DNA of 64,000 nucleotides from RGIG9115 sp045128915 (GTDB lineage: Bacteria > Bacillota > Clostridia > UBA1381): the NCBI GenBank assembly GCA_045128915.1, contig JBGVIT010000017.1:13431-77430 (forward strand). The letters are read 5' to 3'. A program made the translations under genes and the position numbers. This document shows, piece after piece, positions 23,079 through 31,177 of the stretch (position 1 is the first letter of the stretch; each line of letters opens with the position of its first letter). The notes beneath the pieces were generated by a model, which saw only the letters and a list, made by a program, of their open reading frames with translations, did no database searches and was not told the DNA's origin.

Positions 23079-24807
23079 AATCAGTTATAACAACTGTCCT
23101 TTCACCTGCAAGCCAAGCAACTGTGCATCCAAGGCTTTGTGCTATGGCACGGGCCGGAACCATCGTTCTATCTGCTATTATCATTGCCGGTACGTCTATG
23201 GGTGTGCTTACACCGTTTACTATCAACTGATTTACTCCGATAGTAAGAGATATGGTTTTATCTCTGCCGTTCGCTGTTACGGTTTTTGTAGCACCGTCCC
23301 AACTTACATTCACATTAAGTGCCTCGAATATAGCACGCAAAGGAACAAGCGTTCTTCCATCTACTATTACAGGTTTAGCATCATTAGCTCCGAATGAAAG
23401 CATATTTCCGTTAACTGATATTTTAATTTCATCAGAGGCTGCTACTCCTTCCGGATATGCACCAAATCTTAATGCATTTCCAGATTTATAGAATTTATAC
23501 TCTTTTGAAATGCCTTCTGCAGAAATCTGCAAAGTGTGTTCACCGTCAGATAGAATATTCATATTAATTCCGCAAGTATATGGTGCAGCTTGTGAAGAAT
23601 GATACCATGTGCCGTCAATAGTGTAATTAACTGTTAAGAAAGGCTTTGACGGAATATGTGCCAGAGTATATACATTGACAACGCCATTGTTTGCTGATAA
23701 TGTACTTCCGGCATCTGCTCTCTGGAATACAAATTCAGACTTCGCAGCTCCCTGCTTTATATATGCACCACAATCAGAAGCTTCACTTAGTATATTCATG
23801 GCATACGGTTTATCTACTGCACCTGATGTATGGGAATCGCTTACATAAAACTTTTCATTTTCATAAAGTCTGCAAGTGTTGAAATAGTTAATAAGCTTTA
23901 CCTGAGGATATTTCATGATTGTATTATAATACATATTACGAAAACGAGGCGTTGCCCATGATTCGAGATTTTCACCGTAATTATTTTCAGTTGCCACCCC
24001 GCCCTCACTTATCATAATAGGCTTATTGATATTGTTATCCTGCATAAATTTGATTATTGGCTTAAGGGCGTTGGTAGTCCATGCATAGTCACCTGTCATA
24101 AAATATCTTGCTTCTTTATCAAGGGTATCTTGTCTGCCCTGAAAATACTTTTTCATGTATGAGCTTACACCAATCCAATCTACATATTGGTCACCCGGAT
24201 AAAAATATTCAAACGGTCTGTCAAGGGCACCCATGTCGTTAGGTGACCATACAACCGCGAAATTCGGATATTGGTGTATCATATCCGCTACTCTCTGAAA
24301 AACGTCAACGTACAATGTAGGATTATCTCCAAGAGTTGAAACGTTCATTTCATTTGCAAATCGTATAAACATTGGTTTGTTATAGCTTGCAAGAGTATCT
24401 AATGCAGTTTTTACAGTATTATAATCCACATTACCCAGAGAATTTACGGTGTAACCGATTGTTACAACAGCATTAGATGATTTTATTATATTATTGGCCG
24501 GATAATAAATATCCGTCTGCCGCATATCCATATCAAAATATGTGAGATATGAGCTTGCATTGTTAACAAAGCCGGAATTTTCTGTTATAATTCCGAAGTA
24601 CGTACCGCCTATGGGTTCAAGCTTTGCACCGTAATATGGTGCCGTTTCAGGGGCACCCTCTACGTAAAGCTCAAAGTCAGTTTCGCTAACCATTTGGGTT
24701 TTCTCTTTAAGCAATGCCCCCCAATCAGGTTCAGGGAAATTAAATGCAAAAACAGATGTACCGAACAATGCAGTTGATAATATTAGTGCTGTAAATTTCT
24801 TATTCAT
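23077..24807 (-). CDS. Secreted GH26-like glycoside hydrolase with C-terminal stalk domains, 576 aa
   Basis: Signal peptide (residues 1-21, MNKKFTALILSTALFGTSVF). Residues 60-330 look like a clan-A TIM barrel of GH26 type: acid/base E153 in FIRFANEMN, AVVWSPNDMG, WIGVSSYMKK, and nucleophile E268 in IMISEGGVATE. Residues 380-450 are a beta-rich domain; residues 460-576 are copper-amine-oxidase-like stalk units (DGRTLVPLRAIFEALNVNVS, DRTMVPARAIAQSLGCTVAW) that attach proteins to the cell surface. Likely acts on mannan or a related glycan. It follows the AbrB-like gene by 17 bases, so the two are co-transcribed. Confidence 0.8.
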   Translation of the reverse strand: MNKKFTALILSTALFGTSVFAFNFPEPDWGALLKEKTQMVSETDFELYVEGAPETAPYYGAKLEPIGGTYFGIITENSGFVNNASSYLTYFDMDMRQTDIYYPANNIIKSSNAVVTIGYTVNSLGNVDYNTVKTALDTLASYNKPMFIRFANEMNVSTLGDNPTLYVDVFQRVADMIHQYPNFAVVWSPNDMGALDRPFEYFYPGDQYVDWIGVSSYMKKYFQGRQDTLDKEARYFMTGDYAWTTNALKPIIKFMQDNNINKPIMISEGGVATENNYGENLESWATPRFRNMYYNTIMKYPQVKLINYFNTCRLYENEKFYVSDSHTSGAVDKPYAMNILSEASDCGAYIKQGAAKSEFVFQRADAGSTLSANNGVVNVYTLAHIPSKPFLTVNYTIDGTWYHSSQAAPYTCGINMNILSDGEHTLQISAEGISKEYKFYKSGNALRFGAYPEGVAASDEIKISVNGNMLSFGANDAKPVIVDGRTLVPLRAIFEALNVNVSWDGATKTVTANGRDKTISLTIGVNQLIVNGVSTPIDVPAMIIADRTMVPARAIAQSLGCTVAWLAGERTVVITD

Positions 24808-24824
24808 AAACAGTTCCCTCTCGT

Positions 24825-25073
24825 TTATTCTATTATATTTCTGATATTCTCAAGACATTTTGAGCATATGCACTTTCCATTATATGAAAGAACAGCTTCT
24901 GAAGAACCGCAGAAAATACAAAAAGGTGAATATTTCTTCAGGATAATATTATTATTGTCGGTAAAAATCTCAAGCGAATCTCCCACATTAATGTCCATAA
25001 CACGTCTTAATTCTTTCGGAATTACTATACGTCCCAACTCATCAACTCTTCTTACAATTCCGGTAGCTTTCAT
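24825..25073 (-). CDS. AbrB/SpoVT-type transcriptional regulator with Cys4 zinc ribbon, 82 aa
   Basis: Residues 1-50 are the swapped-hairpin AbrB domain (KATGIVRRVDELGRIVIPKE, DINVGDSLEIFTDNNNIILK). Residues 53-76 hold CIFCG...CICSKC, two C-x-x-C pairs that should bind zinc. Such proteins control transition-state and stress genes in Firmicutes. It lies between the yeiH homologue and the GH26 gene, with gaps of 12 and 17 bases, so it is in one transcript with them. Confidence 0.88.
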   Translation of the reverse strand: MKATGIVRRVDELGRIVIPKELRRVMDINVGDSLEIFTDNNNIILKKYSPFCIFCGSSEAVLSYNGKCICSKCLENIRNIIE

Positions 25074-25085
25074 AATTTTTCCTCC

Positions 25086-26105
25086 TTATACTAATCCGAT
25101 ACACCACTCAACAAATATAGCAACAACCACCACAAGCGCTGAGATAACAAAGCCATGAATCATAGGATTGATTCCGGATTTTTTCATATCTTTGAACCTT
25201 GTATTCAAGCCTATTGCTCCAAGCGCCGCAACCATTAAGAATTTACTTATTGTTTTAGCAAACGCTGAAATTTCCGCCGGTATAACGCCAATACTGTTAA
25301 TTGCCGCAAGTGCAAGAAATCCTGCTATAAACCAAGGGAAAAGTTTCCAGACATTTACTTTTGTATATTCAGCCGCTCTGCTTTCTTTTCTTTTTATTCT
25401 CAGGTTTATAAAAGAGAACACCAGCACAGTCGGTATTATAGACAAAGTTCTTGTAAGCTTTACCATTGTGGCAAAATCCCCGGCTCCTTCGCTGAATGCA
25501 TATCCTGCTGCAACAACACTTGAAGTGTCATTAACAGCTGTTCCGGCCCAGAGTCCGTAAGCTATATCATCAAGTCCCAACATTCTGCCCATTATTGGAA
25601 ACAGCACTATCATTGCCATGTCAAACAAAAACGTAGCTGACATAGCGTATGCAATGTCTGAATCTTCTGCATCAATTACCGGAGCAATAGCTGCAATAGC
25701 TGAACCGCCACAAATTCCTGTACCTGCTGAAATAAGATTAGACAATTTCCAATTCAGCTTAAGCGCTCTGCCTATAAAATACCCACCACCAAAACATGTA
25801 AGCAATGTAAACAACATAACCGTCAAAGACAGTTTTCCGACGGAAAGAATAACTCTTACACTAAGTGAGGCGCCAAGAAGTATAATTGCAAATTTCAGAA
25901 CTTTTTTTGATGTAAATTTAATTCCCGGATTTAAAAAAGACGGCTTCCAGAAATTGTTAATTATCATTCCCAAAAACAAAGCTATTACTGATGCTCCTAT
26001 AATATGCACCGGCAAAAGATTTTCTATTGTTCGTGCAACTTGTGCTATTATAAGTGACACCAACAGCCCCGGAATGATTTTAGATGTTTTTTTTAGAATT
26101 GTCAT
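25086..26105 (-). CDS. YeiH-family (UPF0324) putative sulfate/anion exporter, 339 aa
   Basis: Start ATG 26105 behind AGAGGAGATATAGTT. About ten membrane helices with the family landmarks IIGASVIALFLGMIINN, ILLGASLSVRVILSVG, SAGTGICGGSAIAAIAPVID, GLWAGTAVNDTSSVVAAGY and LGAIGLNTRFKDMKKSG. YeiH-type proteins are proposed to export sulfate or related sulfur anions; function here is inferred from family only. Head gene of the yeiH-abrB-GH26 transcript. Confidence 0.88.
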   Translation of the reverse strand: MTILKKTSKIIPGLLVSLIIAQVARTIENLLPVHIIGASVIALFLGMIINNFWKPSFLNPGIKFTSKKVLKFAIILLGASLSVRVILSVGKLSLTVMLFTLLTCFGGGYFIGRALKLNWKLSNLISAGTGICGGSAIAAIAPVIDAEDSDIAYAMSATFLFDMAMIVLFPIMGRMLGLDDIAYGLWAGTAVNDTSSVVAAGYAFSEGAGDFATMVKLTRTLSIIPTVLVFSFINLRIKRKESRAAEYTKVNVWKLFPWFIAGFLALAAINSIGVIPAEISAFAKTISKFLMVAALGAIGLNTRFKDMKKSGINPMIHGFVISALVVVVAIFVEWCIGLV

Positions 26106-26148
26106 AACTATATCTCCTCTAACCTGATTTTTAATACAGTATAACACA

Positions 26149-26185
26149 AAAAAAAATGTAAATCAACACCGATTTACATTTTTTT
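26149..26185. terminator. Bidirectional terminator after the chrA pair
   Basis: AAAAAAATGTAAATC and GATTTACATTTTTTT pair perfectly around AACACC; ends the long engB...chrA operon on the minus strand. Confidence 0.88.
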
Positions 26186-26204
26186 ACAAAAATTATATAT
26201 TTTG

Positions 26205-26786
26205 CTAAAATTTGAATAGAATACCTATTAAAGCTGAAAATGCGACAAAGGCTACCGGATGCAGTTTAATTTTCTTGATTGCTATAAAAAGTGCTGCAAA
26301 AAGTATTATTCCCTTTATATCAAACAAATCAATAATATTTTCAGATGCAACATACAAGTTCCAATGGATTAATGCAACCTTTACCACTTCAAACGCCGCA
26401 GCCGCAATCAGTCCGACAGATGCCGGTCTAAGACCGTAAAAAACATTTTTGACAGTTTTATTTTCGCTGAATTTTTTTAGAAATCCCGATATAATTATAA
26501 TTATAATCACGCTTGGTGTAACAAGTCCAAGCGTTGCCACAACACAGCCGAGTACAGACAGACCTTGCGGATGACCTGTTAAGAACCCAACATGCGTTGA
26601 CATATTAACTCCAATAGCACCGGGGGTGGATTCAGAAATGGCAATCATGTTTGCAAGGTCAGTCTTTGTAAACCAGCCCGTCGTTTCAGATAAGCTGCTG
26701 AGAAAAGGAATAGTGGCAGCGCCGCCGCCTACTGCAAACAGTCCTATTTTGAAAAACTCATAAAAAAGCTTTAACATCAAAATCAT
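26205..26786 (-). CDS. Chromate-transporter (CHR) family half-protein, 193 aa
   Basis: Single CHR domain: LKLFYEFFKIGLFAVGGGAA, TTGWFTKTDLANMIAISEST, PGAIGVNMSTHVGFLTGHPQ, five or six membrane helices. Short-chain CHR proteins work as a pair with a second half encoded next to it. The start ATG overlaps the stop of its partner by four bases (ATGA). In Clostridia such pairs are common and chromate is not necessarily the true substrate. Last gene of the operon. Confidence 0.88.
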   Translation of the reverse strand: MILMLKLFYEFFKIGLFAVGGGAATIPFLSSLSETTGWFTKTDLANMIAISESTPGAIGVNMSTHVGFLTGHPQGLSVLGCVVATLGLVTPSVIIIIIISGFLKKFSENKTVKNVFYGLRPASVGLIAAAAFEVVKVALIHWNLYVASENIIDLFDIKGIILFAALFIAIKKIKLHPVAFVAFSALIGILFKF

Positions 26787-27325
26787 TTATTTCCGCCTCC
26801 TATCCCCTTAAATACAGCTCCGGCTATTCCAGAACAAATTACAAGAACGACAGGTGATACAGAGGTAAATGCGGCTATTATAAAAACTGCAAGACATAAA
26901 AAAGCTGTGAATTTATCAATTATACCTTTTTTTCCGAAACTGATAACTGCATTGATAATAAGTACACAAACGCATATTCTTATACCTGCAAATGCATGAT
27001 TAACTATACGGTAATCTGCAAAGTTCTGCAAAAAAGCTGCAATTATAGCGATTATAATAATACTCGGAGCTATAAAGCCCAAGGTTGCAAAAATTCCGCC
27101 CAATATGCCTTTTTGCTTATGACCTACAAAGGTAGCAACATTTACAGAAATAACGCCCGGTGTACATTGACCGATTGCAAAATAGTCCGCAATTTCCTCG
27201 TCAGTAGCATATTTATATTTCTGCACTATATCACGTTGTATTATGGGCAAAAGTGCGTATCCGCCGCCAAAGCAAACTGCGCCCATTTTGAAGAAAATAT
27301 AAAACAAATGAATTAAAGTTTTCAA
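26783..27325 (-). CDS. Chromate-transporter (CHR) family half-protein, 180 aa
   Basis: Single CHR domain: LFYIFFKMGAVCFGGGYALL, EIADYFAIGQCTPGVISVNV and ATFVGHKQKGILGG. I take TTG 27325 as start because AAGGTGAGG lies at a good distance; GTG 27340, which overlaps the upstream stop, is the alternative. Partner of the 26205-26786 protein; together they form the two-domain antiporter. Encoded directly after an rRNA methyltransferase in a housekeeping operon. Confidence 0.85.
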   Translation of the reverse strand: MKTLIHLFYIFFKMGAVCFGGGYALLPIIQRDIVQKYKYATDEEIADYFAIGQCTPGVISVNVATFVGHKQKGILGGIFATLGFIAPSIIIIAIIAAFLQNFADYRIVNHAFAGIRICVCVLIINAVISFGKKGIIDKFTAFLCLAVFIIAAFTSVSPVVLVICSGIAGAVFKGIGGGNK

Positions 27326-27336
27326 AAGACTACACC

Positions 27337-28452
27337 TCACCTTATGCCGAAATACTGATATACGTTACACTTAATCATGCCGTTATACACCTTACGTTTT
27401 TTATCAGCTTTCTTGTTATAAAACTTTTCAAAATCCTCATGAGAGGTCAGTATATAATATGACCAATGGGGATTTTTCGAAAAAGCTTTCCCCAATGCAT
27501 TATACAGCTTTTCACATTCACGCTTCTCGCCTATTCTTTCACCATACGGAGGATTGCATATAACTGCGCCGTATTCTTCAGGTGCTGTAAAATCACCAGC
27601 ATCCTTTTGGGCAAATGTAATACAGTCATCAACTCCTGCTCTTTTGGCGTTGTTTTGTGCAATTTTTAAACACTCGGCATCAACATCGCTTCCGAACAGT
27701 TTCAAAGGTATATCCCTTTCAGCTTCTTTGGCTCTTTTTCGTTCTTCCATCCATACAGTATCAGAAATATACGGAAAATTCTCCGCTGCAAAGCTTCGAT
27801 TAATTCCCGGTGCAATATTGCGCTTGAACATTGCAGCCTCAATGAGAATTGTTCCTGAACCGCAGAAAGGATCAACAAGCGGTGTTTCATACTTCCAGAA
27901 ACTCAAAAGCACCATTGCAGCTGCTATGGTTTCCCTAAGAGGCGCAAGGTTAGCTTCCGTTCTGTATCCTCTTTTATGCAAAGGTTCACCGGTAGTGTCT
28001 ATCATAAGCGTTACTATATCTTTCCTGATTGAGAACTTAATTTTATATGCAGCACCGTCCTCCGGCAAATAGTCTATGCCGTATGAACTGCCCAGAGAAG
28101 TTGCAACAGCTTTTTTTATTATCTTCTGACAATCAGGAATGCTGGCAAGCTGCGATTTCAAGCTGTGCCCTGTAACAGGAAAAGCAGCACCTAACGGAAT
28201 ATACCGACTCCAATCAAGTGACTTTGTGTTTTCAAAAAGCTCTTCAAAGCTCTCTGCCTTGAATTCGCCAACTTTTATGAGAACACGCTCACCTGTACGA
28301 AGATTTATATTAGCTCTGGCAATACTTGTTTCGTCGCCCGAAAACATAACTCTTCCGTCTTCTGTTTTGGTTTCATATCCCATTCTGTTAAGCTCTCTTG
28401 CGCAGAAGCTTTCAAGTCCGAGCAACGTGGGAACTATTAAATCAAAGTTCAT
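27337..28452 (-). CDS. RlmL-like THUMP-domain 23S rRNA guanine-N2 methyltransferase, 371 aa
   Basis: N-terminal ferredoxin-like and THUMP region (residues 1-155: LIVPTLLGLESFCARELNRM, INLRTGERVLIKVGEF) then a SAM-binding methyltransferase domain: LVDPFCGSGTILIEAAMFKR and AVICNPPYGERIG (N-P-P-Y catalytic motif). This is the Firmicutes YpsC/RlmL-N-terminal type that modifies 23S rRNA. It overlaps the rnr stop by one base. Cytoplasmic. Confidence 0.9.
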   Translation of the reverse strand: MNFDLIVPTLLGLESFCARELNRMGYETKTEDGRVMFSGDETSIARANINLRTGERVLIKVGEFKAESFEELFENTKSLDWSRYIPLGAAFPVTGHSLKSQLASIPDCQKIIKKAVATSLGSSYGIDYLPEDGAAYKIKFSIRKDIVTLMIDTTGEPLHKRGYRTEANLAPLRETIAAAMVLLSFWKYETPLVDPFCGSGTILIEAAMFKRNIAPGINRSFAAENFPYISDTVWMEERKRAKEAERDIPLKLFGSDVDAECLKIAQNNAKRAGVDDCITFAQKDAGDFTAPEEYGAVICNPPYGERIGEKRECEKLYNALGKAFSKNPHWSYYILTSHEDFEKFYNKKADKKRKVYNGMIKCNVYQYFGIR

Positions 28453-30614
28453 TATTTCCTCCGTCTTTTTCTTTTGTCTTTTTCATTAAAACGCATAAGC
28501 AATTTTCTGTCGGCGTCTTCGGAAAGTACAAAATCAATCTTTCTTGCAAGTATATCTGTTTTCGCAACAAGCACAAAAACGCTGTCGCCAACAGTATATT
28601 TCTTTCCGGAACGCTCACCGGTCATGGTTTGCTCTGCTTCGTTGTAAACATAATAATCCTTGGTCATATTTTCAACGCGTACCAAGCCTTCAATGCTGTT
28701 GCCCACTTCCACAAACATACCAAAAGATGTTATTCCTGAAATCACACCTTCAAAGTCCATGCCTATATATTCTGACATAAATGCAGTTTTTAAAAGGTCA
28801 TCGCAGTCCCGTTCGCATGTTTCTGCTTTAATTTCACAGTCAGATGAACGTTTTGCAGCCGCTGTAACCTTGTCCATACTAAGCTCTGGCTTGTTGTCTA
28901 AAAGGTTTTTAAGGCTTCTGTGAACCATAAGGTCAGGATAACGCCTGATTGGTGATGTGAAATGGCAGTAATATTTAGCCGCAAGTCCGAAGTGCCCGGC
29001 GTTTACTGCTCTGTAATCTGCTTTCATCAATGAGCGGAGCATGGTTTTTGATACTATGGTTTCAACCGCCGTTCCTTTGACAGCATCAAGAATCTGTTTA
29101 AAAGCCTGAGGCTTAACGGGATTATTTTCATCAATTTTACCCTTGATACTGAGTCCAAAGGGTTTTAGAAACTGCATGAATGTTGACAGTTTTTCCTCAG
29201 ACGGCGATTCATGAGAACGATATACAAATGGAATTTCCGACCAATATGCAAACTCAGCCACAGTCTCGTTTGCAATAAGCATAAACTCTTCAATCATTTT
29301 ATTGGATATGCCACGCTGTGCATATCTTACTTCTACGGGATTGCCGTCAGCATCGGTTATTATTTCAGATTCAGGAAAGTCAAAATCTACCGCACCACGC
29401 TTAAATCTTTTTTCGCGCAGTATTTCTGCAAGCTCCTTCATTTTATAAAGCTCAGGCAGAATATGGGAATATTTTTCAATGTAGTATGAATCGTTTTCTT
29501 CCAAAAGCTTATTAATCTGTTCATATACAAGCCTTTCGGTTGAACAGATTACAGTTTTAGCAATGCGGTTACTTACTACCTTGCCTGACTTATCTATATC
29601 CATAAACACAGATAGAGTCAATCTGCCAACACCGGGCTTTAGTGAGCAGACTCCGTTGGATAGCTTTTCGGGAAGCATCGGAATTACCCGATGAGGAAGA
29701 TACACACTTGTACCTCTGGCATATGCCTCTCTGTCAAGCGCAGAGCCGGCTTTGACGTATTCGCTTACGTCAGCGATGTGAACACCTAAACGATATAAAC
29801 CGTCATCAGTCATCTCAAGACTGATAGCATCGTCAAAGTCTTTGGCGAGCTCGCCGTCAATGGTGAATATAGTCTTACATCTTAAATCCTCACGTTCATT
29901 TTCGTCCCACGAAATAACTTCGCTTACAGCCTCAGACTCCGAAATTGTCTCTGAGTCAAACTCTGTTTTGATTCTGTTTTCAATTATTATCGCTTCTAAT
30001 AAGCTTGAAATATCCTCTTTATCACCCAAAGAAGCGGTTACAGTGCCGTAAACCCTGCCGTCAGGATTTACACGTATCTTTTCAACTGCAACTCGCATAC
30101 CGGGTTTTATAAACATATCACCACAGGATGCAAAGATGTCATTTAAATATCGCTTATCATCAGGTCTTATGCGAGCCTGAGTGCCTTTGGTTGTTATTAC
30201 TACACCTACAACCACATGCTCTGCACGTTCTACAACCTTTACAACGGAGCCTTCAGGTTTTCCACGAAAGCTTCCTTTGATTTTTACAAGTACCTTATCA
30301 CCATGCAGCGCATTGGAGAAATCCGATGATGAGATATAAATATCGTCTTCATTTTCACGTACTGCAAAAGCAAATTTACCTGATGCATTACAGTTTAAAA
30401 CTCCGGTTATAAGGTTATCACTACTTTTTAGAGGAACTATTGAACCACGTTTTGAAATAGTTATTTTGCCTTCTTGCTCAAGCTGTGAAATCAGATGCGC
30501 AAACTCGTCCGCATCTTCTTCGGGTACATCTAAAACAATTTTTAATTCCTTTAATTTAAGCGGCACATATGCATCGGAATTGAAATACGAAATCAAGCGT
30601 TCTTTTCTATCCAT
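28452..30614 (-). CDS. rnr: Ribonuclease R
   Basis: 720 residues from ATG 30614 behind GAAAGGATTTCAG. Processive 3'-5' exoribonuclease for structured RNA and trans-translation. Domains: N-terminal winged-helix/cold-shock regions (residues 1-210), RNB catalytic domain with Asp cluster in TIDGELAKDFDDAISLE and VHIADVSEYVKAGSALDREA, then a C-terminal S1 domain (about 630-705: DFEGVISGITSFGMFVEVGN) and a basic end KDKRKRRRK. Length is usual. Sits in the engB-mutS2-rnr-rlmL operon. Confidence 0.95.
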   Translation of the reverse strand: MDRKERLISYFNSDAYVPLKLKELKIVLDVPEEDADEFAHLISQLEQEGKITISKRGSIVPLKSSDNLITGVLNCNASGKFAFAVRENEDDIYISSSDFSNALHGDKVLVKIKGSFRGKPEGSVVKVVERAEHVVVGVVITTKGTQARIRPDDKRYLNDIFASCGDMFIKPGMRVAVEKIRVNPDGRVYGTVTASLGDKEDISSLLEAIIIENRIKTEFDSETISESEAVSEVISWDENEREDLRCKTIFTIDGELAKDFDDAISLEMTDDGLYRLGVHIADVSEYVKAGSALDREAYARGTSVYLPHRVIPMLPEKLSNGVCSLKPGVGRLTLSVFMDIDKSGKVVSNRIAKTVICSTERLVYEQINKLLEENDSYYIEKYSHILPELYKMKELAEILREKRFKRGAVDFDFPESEIITDADGNPVEVRYAQRGISNKMIEEFMLIANETVAEFAYWSEIPFVYRSHESPSEEKLSTFMQFLKPFGLSIKGKIDENNPVKPQAFKQILDAVKGTAVETIVSKTMLRSLMKADYRAVNAGHFGLAAKYYCHFTSPIRRYPDLMVHRSLKNLLDNKPELSMDKVTAAAKRSSDCEIKAETCERDCDDLLKTAFMSEYIGMDFEGVISGITSFGMFVEVGNSIEGLVRVENMTKDYYVYNEAEQTMTGERSGKKYTVGDSVFVLVAKTDILARKIDFVLSEDADRKLLMRFNEKDKRKRRRK

Positions 30615-30627
30615 CTGAAATCCTTTC

Positions 30628-31155
30628 TCATGACAAATACAGCCAGAAACCAAAAAATCCGAGAACAAAGCTGAAAAGCAACACCTGAACAATCAGCATC
30701 AATGAAACACCAATCCTGAATTTTGGCTTAAGCGTTTTGTGCCTGCATATTTTCATGCCCATATATCCGCCAAGTGCCCCTCCAAAAAAGCATCGCAGAA
30801 GAAGTTTTCTTTCGCTTATACGACGAACCCTTTTTCTTACTTTCGTATCAGTAAATTCCTCATCAGCTTCTCTTGCTCTTATCTTGTCCTTTCTGAACAT
30901 ATTAAATGCAGATATATTAATTGCCACTATAAAAACCAAGAACACAGCAAGCAATGTACCGCTGATAACGTGGTCTTTGAGGATTTTTGATGCTGACGGG
31001 AGAAATGCAAAGCTTAAATTTTCGAGAAATTTGGCAGCATTTGTAAACAGATAAGATATTATCATATAAAGTCCCCAGAGCGCAGAAATCAAAAGCTCAA
31101 GCAAAAATGAACCAATGTCACCAAGTACAGTTATAAATCCGTTTTCTCCTGACAT
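30628..31155 (-). CDS. DUF1294-family membrane protein, 175 aa
   Basis: Start ATG 31155 behind AGAGGTGATTTTG (a GTG at 31164 lies inside the site). An N-terminal helix pair (IGSFLLELLISALWGLYMII, GTLLAVFLVFIVAINISAFN) and a C-terminal DUF1294 part: RISERKLLLRCFFGGALGGY followed by MGMKICRHKTLKPKF and a last helix. DUF1294 has no known function; it is often fused to nucleic-acid-binding cold-shock domains, which is interesting beside rnr. Gap of 22 bases from mutS2 and 13 from rnr. Confidence 0.8.
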   Translation of the reverse strand: MSGENGFITVLGDIGSFLLELLISALWGLYMIISYLFTNAAKFLENLSFAFLPSASKILKDHVISGTLLAVFLVFIVAINISAFNMFRKDKIRAREADEEFTDTKVRKRVRRISERKLLLRCFFGGALGGYMGMKICRHKTLKPKFRIGVSLMLIVQVLLFSFVLGFFGFWLYLS

Positions 31156-31177
31156 CAAAATCACCTCTTCCTATGTG

